Assembly: GCF_006546625.1 (NCBI RefSeq)
Contig: NZ_VIAR01000004.1
Coordinates: forward strand, 1-64,000
Length of the DNA: 64,000 nucleotides
Origin: Haloflavibacter putidus
Lineage (GTDB): Bacteria > Bacteroidota > Bacteroidia > Flavobacteriales > Flavobacteriaceae
Reading direction: 5' to 3'
A program made the position numbers and the translations under genes. Each line of letters opens with the position of its first letter. Position 1 is the first letter of the stretch. The notes beneath the pieces were generated by a model. The model did not search any database. It saw nothing but the letters and a program-made list of their open reading frames with translations, and was not told where the DNA came from. This document shows, piece after piece, positions 27,126 to 36,233 of the stretch.

Positions 27126-27862
27126 TCGTTGGTGTCAAAAATTAAAATTAAACGATCTGATTTTTCTTCATCGAAAGAATTTAAGTCATAATCGCCAAAA
27201 TAAGCTTTTAAGTGCATTCCTGCGGCTTCAAAATAGGTTTTAAAATCTTTTAAGGTTAAAGCTTTTACTTTTTCCACAAAGGTAAAATGCTCGCCTTTGT
27301 CTTCAAAATTTATCGTTTTTATAATAAAGTTGTTTTCTACTTTTCTCGAAATATGAAAATTTATTCCTTCTACGGTTTTTACCTCTTGCGGCACTAAATT
27401 TTTAATGCTTCGTTGGGCATTCATAAAATCTATTACGCCACAACCGCCTGGTTTTAATTCTTGTTTAATAGCATTAATGGTGGCATAATTGTCTTTTTCG
27501 TCTTCAAAATAACCAAAGCTTGTAAACAAATTAAACACCACATCAAAATTTTCTTGTAAAGGAACACGCATATCGTGTACGAGAAAATTTAAACTTTGGT
27601 TGCTGTGTTTTTTGGCCGTTTCAATATTATTAACAGATAGATCTATACCGGTAACTTGGTAGCCCAATTCATTAAGGTAAATAGAATGCCTGCCTTTGCC
27701 GCAGCCCAAATCTAGAATAGAAGCGTTTTTTTTCAAATCTAGATAACGCAACAAATTATCCATAAAGAGTTGTGCTTCTTTAAAATCTCGATTTCCGTAT
27801 AGAATGTGGTAATATTTGGTGTTGAACCAAGAAGAGTACCAATTTTTTGTCTGCATAACCAT
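27122..27862 (-). CDS. Class I SAM-dependent methyltransferase
   Basis: A methyltransferase of about 246 residues with motif I ILDLGCGKGRHSIYL, the acidic loop GIDLS, and HDMR at motif III. The substrate is unknown. The frame can extend to a TTG at 27871, but ATG 27862 or 27856 are better; the latter gives the start MQTKNWYSSWF. Its last 4 bases overlap the start of the ZIP transporter gene. It is divergent from the rlmKL-type gene. Confidence 0.85.
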   Translation of the reverse strand: MVMQTKNWYSSWFNTKYYHILYGNRDFKEAQLFMDNLLRYLDLKKNASILDLGCGKGRHSIYLNELGYQVTGIDLSVNNIETAKKHSNQSLNFLVHDMRVPLQENFDVVFNLFTSFGYFEDEKDNYATINAIKQELKPGGCGVIDFMNAQRSIKNLVPQEVKTVEGINFHISRKVENNFIIKTINFEDKGEHFTFVEKVKALTLKDFKTYFEAAGMHLKAYFGDYDLNSFDEEKSDRLILIFDTNE

Positions 27863-27879
27863 AGGCCGCAAAATTAATG

Positions 27880-27887
27880 TATTTTTG
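27880..27887 (+). promoter_or_regulatory. -7 element before the RlmKL-type gene
   Basis: TATTTTTG matches TAnnTTTG exactly and predicts a leader of about 17 bases. No -33 TTG at normal spacing. Confidence 0.45.
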
Positions 27888-27907
27888 TGCGAAGATAACT
27901 TATTGCT

Positions 27908-29071
27908 ATGGGAAATAATTATAAAATGTTGGCAAAAACCTTATATGGGTTTGAAGATTTGCTGGAAAAAGAATTGCGTAACCTCGGTGCGATGGATGTT
28001 AAAAAGGGCGTAAGAAACGTGACTTTTGTGGGCGATAAAGGTTTTATGTATAAAGCCAATCTAGCTTTACGCACGGCTATAAAAATTTTAAAACCAATAC
28101 GAAGTTTTAAAGTCTTTACGGAAGAAGACCTCTATAACAAAATACGCACTATAGATTGGAGTGATTATTTGAGTGCCAACCAAACTTTGGCCATAGATTC
28201 TACCGTGCATTCTAAGGTTTTTACCCATAGCAAATTTATAGCTTTAAAAACCAAAGATGCTATTGTAGATCAATTTCGGGAGAAAACCGGTCACAGGCCA
28301 AGTATAGATTTAGATTATCCAGATTTACGCATAAACATTCATATAGAAGATAAGTATTGCACGGTTTCTTTAGATAGCTCCGGGCAATCTTTGCATAAAA
28401 GGGGTTACCGTTCTGCTACCAATCTTGCGCCAATAAACGAAGTTTTGGCAGCAGGAATGTTAATGCTTTCCGGTTGGGACGGCCGTTCAGATTTTCTAGA
28501 CCCCATGTGTGGTAGCGGTACCATTTTGGTAGAAGCTGCAATGATTGCTTGTAATATTCCGCCAAACTTAAATAAAAAAGAATTTGGTTTTGAAAAATGG
28601 AAAAATTGGGATGTAGAGTTATTCGAAAAAATAGAAGAATCTTTACTGAATAGAATACGCGGATTTGAACACAAAATTATTGGTTACGACAAAGCTTCTT
28701 CGGCTGTTTATAAAGCTGTAGAAAATGTAAAAAATGCCAATTTATCAGACTTTATTGAAATTGAACAGTGCGATTTTTTCCGTACAGAAAAACCGGTGAA
28801 TGGACCGTTACATATGGTTTTTAATCCGCCTTACGGCGAACGTTTAGAACTGCTTAATCTAGAGAAATTTTATGAAGATATAGGCAATACCTTAAAACGG
28901 AATTACCACGAGACGCAGGCTTGGTTTATTGTTTCTAATTTAGAAGCTATTAAAAATGTAGGTTTACGACCTTCTAAAAAAATTAAACTATACAATGGTA
29001 AATTAGAATCGCGCTTTTTGAAATATGAAATTTACGAAGGTTCTAAAAAAGCTAAAAAAGAAAGCGATTAA
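27908..29071 (+). CDS. THUMP-domain 23S rRNA guanine-N2 methyltransferase (RlmL/RlmK-like)
   Basis: A 387-residue RNA methyltransferase. An N-terminal ferredoxin-like/THUMP region (about residues 1-160) binds RNA. The catalytic part has motif I DPMCGSGTILVEAA near residue 200 and the NPPYGERL motif IV of N2-guanine methyltransferases near 310. It matches the RlmL half of the E. coli RlmKL fusion, so G2445 of 23S rRNA is the likely but unproven target. Its stop codon overlaps that of the convergent gene at 29068 within a shared TTAA. Confidence 0.9.
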   Translation: MGNNYKMLAKTLYGFEDLLEKELRNLGAMDVKKGVRNVTFVGDKGFMYKANLALRTAIKILKPIRSFKVFTEEDLYNKIRTIDWSDYLSANQTLAIDSTVHSKVFTHSKFIALKTKDAIVDQFREKTGHRPSIDLDYPDLRINIHIEDKYCTVSLDSSGQSLHKRGYRSATNLAPINEVLAAGMLMLSGWDGRSDFLDPMCGSGTILVEAAMIACNIPPNLNKKEFGFEKWKNWDVELFEKIEESLLNRIRGFEHKIIGYDKASSAVYKAVENVKNANLSDFIEIEQCDFFRTEKPVNGPLHMVFNPPYGERLELLNLEKFYEDIGNTLKRNYHETQAWFIVSNLEAIKNVGLRPSKKIKLYNGKLESRFLKYEIYEGSKKAKKESD

Positions 29072-29799
29072 TCGGGTATTTTCTTTTTATGTTCTTTTTT
29101 ATAAATAGGAATTAAATAAGAAAGCGAATAGCCCCAACCTACACCAAAACTGCTATTACCGTAAGTACGGTTAAAACCCGGAATAAATAAATTATCAAAA
29201 TTATCTGGCTCAGTAGCGGTTACGCGCTGTTTTATTTGTACGTGAACACCCAAGAAGAGGTTATTAAAAAGCTCTGCTTTTAAACCCAATTGTAGTTCTG
29301 CCCAATGCGCGGACAAGTCGTTAAAATCTTGGTTTACCTCGCGGGTGTCTACTCCAAAATAATTATCTGCCGTATAAATATTATAGCGATATAAAGTATG
29401 CGAGAACGTGGCAAAACCATATCGTAAACCAACATAAATCTCGTTTTGCATATTGAGCCAGTTTTCGTAGGTGTTGTAATTAACGCCTATTTTCGCATAA
29501 CTTCCTTTGCTGGTAATGTCTAAATAAGGTTCTGTGTAATGGTATTTCTCGTTTCCAATTTCCGCGGCAGCGTAAAAATTCTTTAAAAATCTGTAATCGC
29601 CAATAAGTTCAAAACCTGTATAATTATCGTCTAACAAGGTTTTAATGGGTTTGCTTAAATCTGCGCCAACCCTAATGCCGTATTTGTCTTGAAGCACCAA
29701 AGAGTCTTTAAGGGTATCTTGTTGGTTTTGCGCATTTGTTTTTTGACAAATGCCTACAACCAAACTAATGATAAATATAAAGGTGCGTTGTAAATTCAT
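29068..29799 (-). CDS. Predicted outer-membrane beta-barrel protein (DUF6048-like)
   Basis: A 243-residue protein with a signal peptide (ending TNAQ) and alternating hydrophobic/polar strands with aromatic girdles. Examples are the segments around GVNYNTYENWL, NEIYVGLRYGFATFSH and the C-terminal SFGVGWGYSLSYLIPIY. This suggests an 8-10-stranded outer-membrane barrel and matches the DUF6048 family. Its start lies 35 bases inside the end of the DUF6452-like gene, so the two are coupled. The conserved link to rlmD is unexplained. Confidence 0.75.
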   Translation of the reverse strand: MNLQRTFIFIISLVVGICQKTNAQNQQDTLKDSLVLQDKYGIRVGADLSKPIKTLLDDNYTGFELIGDYRFLKNFYAAAEIGNEKYHYTEPYLDITSKGSYAKIGVNYNTYENWLNMQNEIYVGLRYGFATFSHTLYRYNIYTADNYFGVDTREVNQDFNDLSAHWAELQLGLKAELFNNLFLGVHVQIKQRVTATEPDNFDNLFIPGFNRTYGNSSFGVGWGYSLSYLIPIYKKEHKKKIPD

Positions 29800-30283
29800 T
29801 TACAATATTATTTGGTTGTTGTACATTTATGTTGTCTATCCAATTGGCATCGTTTTGCTCGCCAATAAGGTTTGCATCTAATTCTAAGAATTCGGTTTTA
29901 TAACCGCAAGCTCTGCTTACAAAAGCATCTACGGGAGTGTAAATAAAGTTTATTTCATCGGGATTTGGTTCTGGCGTATCTTCTTCTTCGGTGTTTTCTG
30001 TGTAGTTAAATACAAACTGATAACGTGTATTTCCCATACTTGTCTTTAGCGGCAATTTTACGATTGTATCGTTAACGGGAGTTTCAAAATAAAAATTTTC
30101 TTCGCCAATTGCTTTTGCGTTAAAATTTTCTACTTTTTTAGTTTTGGTAGGGTCTTCTGCATCTCTAAAAACTATTACCAATTTTGGAGTGGTAATAGTT
30201 GTTTCGGCGCAAATATCGTCTCTTTCGCAACCAAAAGAGAGCGTTAAAAAAATACCGACCAAAAGAAAAATTATCTTTTTCAT
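29765..30283 (-). CDS. DUF6452-like lipoprotein
   Basis: A 172-residue lipoprotein (signal ending LSFGC, cysteine 19, then ERDDIC). The mature part has a repeated pattern of beta strands and two more cysteines, likely a small immunoglobulin-like domain. It fits the DUF6452 family, which has no known function. It overlaps rlmD by 4 bases upstream and the barrel gene by 35 bases downstream, forming a tight three-gene operon. Confidence 0.78.
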   Translation of the reverse strand: MKKIIFLLVGIFLTLSFGCERDDICAETTITTPKLVIVFRDAEDPTKTKKVENFNAKAIGEENFYFETPVNDTIVKLPLKTSMGNTRYQFVFNYTENTEEEDTPEPNPDEINFIYTPVDAFVSRACGYKTEFLELDANLIGEQNDANWIDNINVQQPNNIVNEFTTHLYIYH

Positions 30284-31692
30284 GAGCGTCTGTCTAATCT
30301 AACCACATTCTCTACGTGGTGCGTTTGCGGAAACATATCTACCGGTTGTACTTTACTTACTTTATAATGTTCGTCTAACAAAGCCAAATCCCGAGCTTGT
30401 GTGGCGCTGTTGCAACTAACGTAAACAATACGTTTTGGTAAAATTTTAATTATTTGTGCAACCACATCTTTATGCATGCCGTCTCGTGGAGGGTCTGTAA
30501 TAATAACGTCCGGTTTGCCGTTTTCTTCTATGAAAGTATCTGTAAATACTTTTTTCATATCGCCGGCATAAAAAGCTACATTATCAATATTGTTTAATTC
30601 GGCGTTTTTCTTGGCATCTTCTATAGCTTCGGGCACGGCTTCTACACCTACTACTTTTTTAGCTTTTTTTGCAACAAATTGTGCAATTGTGCCGGTGCCG
30701 GTATATAAATCGTACACCAAATCTTCTTCGTTTAAATCGGCAAAATCACGCGTAATTTTATACAATTCGTAAGCTTGTTGCGAGTTGGTCTGGTAAAAAG
30801 ATTTGGCATTTATTTTAAAACGCAAACCTTCCATCTCTTCAAAAATATGATCGCGGCCTTTGTAGCAAACAACTTCCTGGTCGTAAATAGTGTCGTTTCC
30901 TTTTTCGTTAACTACATAAAGCAAAGCGGTAATTTCCGGAAAGCGTTCTGCTATAAAATTTAATAATAATTCCCGATTGTGTTTGTCTTCATAAAAAAAC
31001 TGCACCAAAACCATAAGCTCGCCGGTAGAGGAAGTTCTAATCATTAAGGTGCGTAGAAGACCTTTTTTATCGCGGGCATTAAAAAAAGAAATATTGTTTT
31101 GGGTGGCAAAATCCCGAACTTCGTTTCTAATAGCGTTGCTCGGATCTTCCTGTAGATGACATTTTTGAATATTCAAAATCTTATCCCACATTCCCGGAAT
31201 GTGAAATCCTAATGCGTTTTTATCTTCAATTTCTTTTCCGCTATTAATTTCATTTAAGGTAAGCCATCTGCTGTCGCTAAAAGAAAACTCCATTTTATTT
31301 CGGTAAAAATAGATTTCTTCACTGCCTAAAATTGGAGTGATTTCCGGCAGCTCTATTTTTCCAATTCTTTTTAGGTTATTGAACACCTCGTTTTGTTTTG
31401 TTTCCAATTGGTACTTGTAATCCATATTTTGCCATTTGCAGCCACCACAAGTGCCAAAATGTTGGCAAACCGGTTCGGTGCGTTTATCGGAATAGGATAC
31501 AAAACTGGTGACTTTGGCGTGGTAATACGCTTTTCTTTTTTTGTAAGTTTTTAGATTTACTACATCGCCGGGTACAGCGTGGTCTATAAAAATAACCCTG
31601 CCGTCTGGAGATTTTGCAATTGCTTTTCCTTTAGCGCCAGCGCCAGTAACTTCAATTGCTTCAAACTCTTTTTTTCTGTTTTTTCTTGCCAT
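30280..31692 (-). CDS. rlmD: 23S rRNA (uracil-C5)-methyltransferase RlmD
   Basis: A 470-residue methyltransferase expected to form m5U1939 in 23S rRNA. An N-terminal TRAM domain (about residues 1-65) is followed by the [4Fe-4S] cysteine cluster CQHFGTCGGC (with a later cysteine in QKCHL). Then come the SAM-binding DLYTGTGTIAQF, the DPPRDG motif, and the catalytic cysteine in YVSCNSATQARDL. RlmD and RumA-type relatives share this layout, so U747 specificity cannot be excluded. It leads an operon with two envelope proteins. Confidence 0.93.
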   Translation of the reverse strand: MARKNRKKEFEAIEVTGAGAKGKAIAKSPDGRVIFIDHAVPGDVVNLKTYKKRKAYYHAKVTSFVSYSDKRTEPVCQHFGTCGGCKWQNMDYKYQLETKQNEVFNNLKRIGKIELPEITPILGSEEIYFYRNKMEFSFSDSRWLTLNEINSGKEIEDKNALGFHIPGMWDKILNIQKCHLQEDPSNAIRNEVRDFATQNNISFFNARDKKGLLRTLMIRTSSTGELMVLVQFFYEDKHNRELLLNFIAERFPEITALLYVVNEKGNDTIYDQEVVCYKGRDHIFEEMEGLRFKINAKSFYQTNSQQAYELYKITRDFADLNEEDLVYDLYTGTGTIAQFVAKKAKKVVGVEAVPEAIEDAKKNAELNNIDNVAFYAGDMKKVFTDTFIEENGKPDVIITDPPRDGMHKDVVAQIIKILPKRIVYVSCNSATQARDLALLDEHYKVSKVQPVDMFPQTHHVENVVRLDRRS

Positions 31693-32074
31693 ACCACAAA
31701 AATAGTAAGAATATTGAATTAGCGCTTTTATCCAGCTTTAAAACTGTAATTATTATTTGTAGGATGGGAAATAGAAAATAGCTATACGCTTTACGCTTTA
31801 CGCTGTATGCGTTAAATTTTGAATTTTTTAGTCTTTATCAATAAATTAATTCTTTACGTATATGAAGCAAAAAACAAAAACCCGCTTTTCAGTAAAAATT
31901 ACAAAAAAACTTAGGATAGAATAATTGTTTAAAATTATGCTAAGTAATAAGCAATCTGTTTTATAAGTGCGGCATATTTAGTAATTTGCGCTTTTGGATG
32001 ATTTCTCTCCAAAATGGGCTTAAAATAGCTTTTTAAGTAGGAATCGATAAAGTAAAAATTGAAAAGATAAAAGA
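31693..32074. other. 382-base intergenic region between rlmD and rocD
   Basis: Apart from the rlmD -7 element, the region holds a short tandem repeat of about three TACGCTT units, the last one changed, at 31785-31812. A frame of 20 codons (31862-31924) encodes a very basic peptide, with no other sign of being a gene. No clear promoter for rocD and no structured RNA were found. Confidence 0.5.
31697..31704 (-). promoter_or_regulatory. -7 element directly before rlmD
   Basis: TATTTTTG on the minus strand is a perfect TAnnTTTG box that ends 4 bases before the rlmD ATG. It predicts a leaderless mRNA for the rlmD operon. Confidence 0.5.
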
Positions 32075-33325
32075 ATGTCAGTTTTAGAAATTAAATCATC
32101 ACAACACGCAATTGAGGTAGAAGAAAAGTACGGAGCGCATAACTATCACCCTTTACCTGCTGTGTTAAGTAAAGGCGAAGGAGTCTATATGTGGGACGTA
32201 GAAGGAAAACGCTACTACGATTTTTTGGCAGCTTATTCTGCGGTAAATCAAGGTCATAGTCATCCTAAAATTCTAAAGGCAATGACAGACCAAGCCGGAA
32301 CTTTGGCGTTAACTTCTCGCGCATTCTATAACGATGTATTGGGGAAATACGAAAAATTTGCTACAGAATATTTTGGTTTTGATAAACTTCTACCAATGAA
32401 TACCGGGGCTGAAGCTGTTGAAACTGCTATAAAAATTTGTCGTAAATGGGCGTATGAAAAGAAAGGTGTAAAAGAAAAAGATGCACAAATTATAGTTGCA
32501 GAAAATAACTTTCACGGTAGAACTACTACTATTATTTCTTTTAGTAATGATGAAGAAGCCAGAAAAGACTTTGGTCCTTATACTCCGGGTTTCTTAAAAA
32601 TACCGTATGACGATACAGAGGCCTTAGAGAGAACTTTGGAAGCAAACGATAATATTGCAGGTTTCTTAGTAGAACCAATTCAAGGAGAAGCTGGTGTCTA
32701 TGTTCCTTCTGAAGGTTATTTGAAAAAGGCTAAAGAATTATGTAAAAAACATAACGTATTGTTTATTGCAGACGAAATACAAAGTGGTATTGCCCGTACC
32801 GGAAAATTATTGGCAGTAGATCACGAAAATGTAAAACCGGATATGGTAACTTTAGGGAAAGCTTTATCGGGTGGTCTTTATCCTGTATCTGCTGTTTTAG
32901 CCAATGATGAGGTAATGAATGTGATTAAACCAGGCCAGCACGGTTCTACCTTTGGTGGTAATCCTGTTGCAGGAGCTGTTGCTATTGCTGCTTTGCAAGT
33001 GGTTAAAGATGAAAACCTGGCAGAGAATTCAATGAAACTGGGAGAGTTGTTCCGTAGTGAATTAAACAAGTATATCGAAAACTCTTCGGTAGTTAATAAA
33101 GTTCGAGGTAAAGGTTTGATGAATGCAATTATCATTAACGATACAGAAGATAGTTCTACCGCTTGGGATATTTGTATGGCGCTAAAAGAAAACGGTTTGT
33201 TGGCAAAACCAACCCACGGTAATATTATTAGATTTACACCACCTTTGGTAATTACAGAAGAGCAATTGAGAGATTGTATTTCTATAATCACAAAAACTTT
33301 AGATAGTTTTGAAGGAAAAATTTAA
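32075..33325 (+). CDS. rocD: Ornithine--oxo-acid transaminase
   Basis: A PLP enzyme that transfers the delta-amino group of ornithine to 2-oxoglutarate, giving glutamate semialdehyde, in arginine and ornithine breakdown. The 416-residue length is typical. The family signature includes [12 protein letters not shown] near residue 109, [10 protein letters not shown], the aspartate of [13 protein letters not shown], and the Schiff-base lysine in TLGKALSGG near residue 262. No arginase or proline genes are adjacent. The gene ends in a strong terminator. Confidence 0.95.
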   Translation: MSVLEIKSSQHAIEVEEKYGAHNYHPLPAVLSKGEGVYMWDVEGKRYYDFLAAYSAVNQGHSHPKILKAMTDQAGTLALTSRAFYNDVLGKYEKFATEYFGFDKLLPMNTGAEAVETAIKICRKWAYEKKGVKEKDAQIIVAENNFHGRTTTIISFSNDEEARKDFGPYTPGFLKIPYDDTEALERTLEANDNIAGFLVEPIQGEAGVYVPSEGYLKKAKELCKKHNVLFIADEIQSGIARTGKLLAVDHENVKPDMVTLGKALSGGLYPVSAVLANDEVMNVIKPGQHGSTFGGNPVAGAVAIAALQVVKDENLAENSMKLGELFRSELNKYIENSSVVNKVRGKGLMNAIIINDTEDSSTAWDICMALKENGLLAKPTHGNIIRFTPPLVITEEQLRDCISIITKTLDSFEGKI

Positions 33326-33345
33326 GGTATAAACTTTTATAAATA

Positions 33346-33379
33346 AAAAAAATCCGGCAAGAACTTGCCGGATTTTTTT
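33346..33379. terminator. Bidirectional intrinsic terminator
   Basis: AAATCCGGCAAG (33350-33361) pairs perfectly with 33364-33375; A tract before and T tract after. It lies between convergent rocD and the operon ending at 33403. Confidence 0.9.
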
Positions 33380-33402
33380 ATGCTCTATTTTAAATAAATT
33401 CA

Positions 33403-33738
33403 CTAAGAAACTTGTTGTCCGTATTCTCTTTGCATTTCTTCAATCATATCAAAATAAGCTTCTATGCCACCCAGAGATATAAGGGTTACGATCATAGTTA
33501 TTAAAGTTAACGCACTTAAAACAAGGCTGATAATAGCCAAAATACGTGCTGTTTTTACTTGGCCATAATTATCATAAAATTCGGGGTTTTGTATGTATAA
33601 AGCTTTATCGCGATTGGCTAAATACAAGGCGATTCCTGCTAAGATAATTCCGCCAAGGCCCCAAAAGCAGCAACCAATAAACGAGATGATTGCTAGTACT
33701 AAGGCAATAGTAGCATTAGGTAGTTTTTGATTTTCCAT
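33403..33738 (-). CDS. Small CCC-motif-type membrane protein
   Basis: A 111-residue protein with two hydrophobic regions (about residues 9-40 and 65-92). The first contains IGCCFWGLGGI, the cysteine pattern of the flavobacterial CCC motif membrane protein/DUF4190-like group. Function unknown. It is the last of a three-gene minus-strand operon with a DUF2752 protein (18 bases upstream) and a T9SS substrate. Confidence 0.72.
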   Translation of the reverse strand: MENQKLPNATIALVLAIISFIGCCFWGLGGIILAGIALYLANRDKALYIQNPEFYDNYGQVKTARILAIISLVLSALTLITMIVTLISLGGIEAYFDMIEEMQREYGQQVS

Positions 33739-33756
33739 AAAAGATAATTTTAGTTG

Positions 33757-34032
33757 TTAATAGATTTGGTGGTAAGCATAGTTAGCGATTATTATTAATA
33801 CGTTAATTATTGCTAATATAGATATTATTTTATCGAAATTTTTGAGCTTTACAAATAAATTGATTGCAATTAAAAGAAATAATGGAATAAGCGAATATAA
33901 AGGTGGGTACATAAAAAAAGCTTTGACAAATTCCCCGTCAAGGAGAAATGCCAAAGCTCTTTGTCCGCCGCATCCCGGGCATTGAACTCCAAAATACTTA
34001 TTAGAGTAGCACGAGAGCATATAGTCTTCCAT
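33757..34032 (-). CDS. DUF2752 domain membrane protein
   Basis: A 91-residue protein with the defining DUF2752 motif CPGCGGQRA at residues 18-26, followed by two to three membrane helices. The cysteine motif could bind metal or form a disulfide; the family has no assigned function. Its start codon lies 1 base after the stop of the T9SS-sorted protein gene, so translation is coupled to it. Confidence 0.85.
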   Translation of the reverse strand: MEDYMLSCYSNKYFGVQCPGCGGQRALAFLLDGEFVKAFFMYPPLYSLIPLFLLIAINLFVKLKNFDKIISILAIINVLIIIANYAYHQIY

Positions 34033-34033
34033 C

Positions 34034-35932
34034 TTATCTACCTTTAAATACGGTGATTTTTTTGGTAAGAGTATTGTTTTTAACTGTTGTAATCTTTACT
34101 ACATAAATAGCTTGCGCTAAATTTTGGGTAGAAAAAGAAAAACGCTCGTTGTTTCCTACATTTTGTTTGTTTAAAATTTGTTTTCCGGTCATATCGAAAA
34201 CGCTAACCGCTTGTACATCCATAAACTTAGGATTGTAAATCTCTAATTGTTGTGCAGGGTTGTTTTGCACGACTACAAAGTTATCTGCAATTTCATCTTC
34301 CACAGAAAGACTACTGTCATCTTGAAATCTAAGTTCAAACCTGCCAGAGTAATCACCTTCCGGTAAAGTTATGTAGAAGTAATCGTTTTTAATTGAATAG
34401 TATTGGTCTGTTTCTGTATCGTATAAAAATACGTTATCTGTATCAAAATTTTCGAAATTGTTGATATTAATTGCAATATCCGATTGGTTTGATAAAGTCA
34501 AAAATAACGGAATTGCATCTTCTTCATCATACGGTCTAATATCTATCACATAGTTACTCCCGTTTAACAAAGAACCGGCATCTGAGCCTAATCCATCTGT
34601 GTTGGCAGCATCCATAGCTATATCGTAACCCGTAGTGGCATTATCTGAAAATGCTACTGCCATTTGTCGCGTATACGCCTCGTTAAATTCTATATTAACA
34701 CGCATTTTAGGAACCACATTAGGAGCGTATTCTTGCGTTTGTGTTTGGCTATTTGCAGCTCTATCAAAATATGATTCATTGCTAACTCCTTCCTTTACAA
34801 ATACTCGTTGTGCATTGCTAAATTGAACCGGAGCAATAGTTCCCGCAGGAGCGTTTAATTTAAAACCTTGTGCAATAGGAAGAAATCTTCTGTTAGCTTT
34901 TTCATCCGCTGTTTGCGTCTCTCCGCTTCCTACAATAATTTCGCCCGCAGAGGTATAATTATAAAAAACCGGCGGCGTATAAACGCCAGAAGAATTACAA
35001 TCTCCTCCAGTAGAGTAAGCAGCATAACCACCTACGTAATCTGCTACATAATGCGATTGCACGCTTGGGTCACTATCCCAGAAATATGCGATTCCCGTTG
35101 TAGCATTTCTTCTTTGAATAGTTTCAGAACCGCAAGAAAAAGTACCGTTACCGGAATTTTCTATTAAAAAGTAATTTAAATTTATAGCAGAAGGATATGG
35201 GTTACCTACAATCATCATTTCACCTTCAGTGGTTGCCGGGGTTAACTCTATTAAACCATTATTTGGCCTTCCTCTAAAATCATAACGTTGATTACTGCCG
35301 GGATTATTTTGCACGCCATTTACTATGTTTGGATCTGTACCATCTACTCCTTTCATAGTAAAGCCTTCTCCCGGATTTATGCCATAATTAGCTCCTACTT
35401 GTATCCAACTAAAATATTCGTCATCACCGGTGCCAATAAATTTGTAAATCCAGCGTCTAGAAATTGTTAACGGATTGGTAGAACCTTCGTAATTACCAGT
35501 TATATTGGCAGGAAAACTTGCCAAAGTAGTATTAGGATCTTCTAAAGCTTGAATTCCAAAACTTTTATTGCCGGCTCCAGTTTCATTTCCCATTAAAACA
35601 CCTACAGGAGAACCCCAGTAATTATAAGCATAAGCATCACTAGTACCTTCTTGGTATACAGAAAGTAAACCGGTGCCAGAATTAGGGCTGCTTTCGTCTT
35701 TTTGAACAAACTGGCCTTTTTCCCTAAGGTAAATACTGGCTATGTCTGTATCGTTGTTTTTTGTTAATTCTGTATTTCCTTCTACACTAACTACAGTACC
35801 TTTTACGTAAATGTAAAAATCTTTGGAATCTTCTGTAGCTTCATTGGCATAGCTAGTTGGCTTTACTGTTAGTTGGGCAAAGCCAATAAATCCAACAAAT
35901 AATAGAAAAGATAGAGTAGAAATTTTTTTCAT
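34034..35932 (-). CDS. T9SS-secreted surface protein with type A sorting domain
   Basis: A 632-residue protein with a signal peptide (ending FAQ) and a C-terminal type IX sorting domain of about 80 residues (VSVFDMTGKQI, then a final AIYVVKI..KKITVFKGR). The central ~500 residues are beta-rich and Asn/Thr/Gly-rich, with no enzyme motif seen. It should cross the outer membrane by type IX secretion and be anchored to the surface. The ATG at 35932 is chosen because the longer frame to 36070 hides the signal and crosses the promoter region. It is first in an operon with DUF2752 and CCC-type genes. Confidence 0.88.
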   Translation of the reverse strand: MKKISTLSFLLFVGFIGFAQLTVKPTSYANEATEDSKDFYIYVKGTVVSVEGNTELTKNNDTDIASIYLREKGQFVQKDESSPNSGTGLLSVYQEGTSDAYAYNYWGSPVGVLMGNETGAGNKSFGIQALEDPNTTLASFPANITGNYEGSTNPLTISRRWIYKFIGTGDDEYFSWIQVGANYGINPGEGFTMKGVDGTDPNIVNGVQNNPGSNQRYDFRGRPNNGLIELTPATTEGEMMIVGNPYPSAINLNYFLIENSGNGTFSCGSETIQRRNATTGIAYFWDSDPSVQSHYVADYVGGYAAYSTGGDCNSSGVYTPPVFYNYTSAGEIIVGSGETQTADEKANRRFLPIAQGFKLNAPAGTIAPVQFSNAQRVFVKEGVSNESYFDRAANSQTQTQEYAPNVVPKMRVNIEFNEAYTRQMAVAFSDNATTGYDIAMDAANTDGLGSDAGSLLNGSNYVIDIRPYDEEDAIPLFLTLSNQSDIAININNFENFDTDNVFLYDTETDQYYSIKNDYFYITLPEGDYSGRFELRFQDDSSLSVEDEIADNFVVVQNNPAQQLEIYNPKFMDVQAVSVFDMTGKQILNKQNVGNNERFSFSTQNLAQAIYVVKITTVKNNTLTKKITVFKGR

Positions 35933-35948
35933 GGACACTAATTTTATA

Positions 35949-35965
35949 CAAAAATAATACATTTG
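35949..35965. promoter_or_regulatory. Back-to-back -7 elements
   Basis: TATTTTTG on the minus strand (35949-35956) faces the T9SS gene, with a leader of about 13 bases. TACATTTG on the plus strand (35958-35965) faces the small membrane protein gene at 36039. Both match TAnnTTTG exactly and are one base apart. Matching -33 elements are not obvious. Confidence 0.45.
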
Positions 35966-36038
35966 TGATGATAATGTATGAAAATTATCTGAATTATTAG
36001 ATTGTTTTCTTAAAAATAATTTAAAATTACTTGGTCTT

Positions 36039-36233
36039 ATGAATTCACAATTGCTTAATACACTTATCATTGTAGCGGGTAGTGCACTTTTATTATATGC
36101 GGTAATTACCGCCTCAGATAATGTTTACATTAAGATTATCGGTCTTATTTTGCTGATGTATGGCTTATACAATGCTACACAAAAGTGGGTAAAAGATAAT
36201 AAAGGAGATGTTAATGATGAAGAAAATGATTAA
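36039..36233 (+). CDS. Small membrane protein, function unknown
   Basis: A 64-residue protein with two adjacent hydrophobic helices (about residues 5-23 and 28-46) and a charged, acidic C-terminal tail. No motif is recognisable. It overlaps the start region of the Smr-domain gene, and the coupling supports it as a real gene. Confidence 0.7.
   Translation: MNSQLLNTLIIVAGSALLLYAVITASDNVYIKIIGLILLMYGLYNATQKWVKDNKGDVNDEEND

Noticed and set aside
31862-31924. A 20-codon basic peptide frame upstream of rocD
   Set aside because: Very short, composed mostly of Lys/Thr codons expected in A-rich DNA, with no overlap or coupling to rocD; not enough to call a leader peptide.
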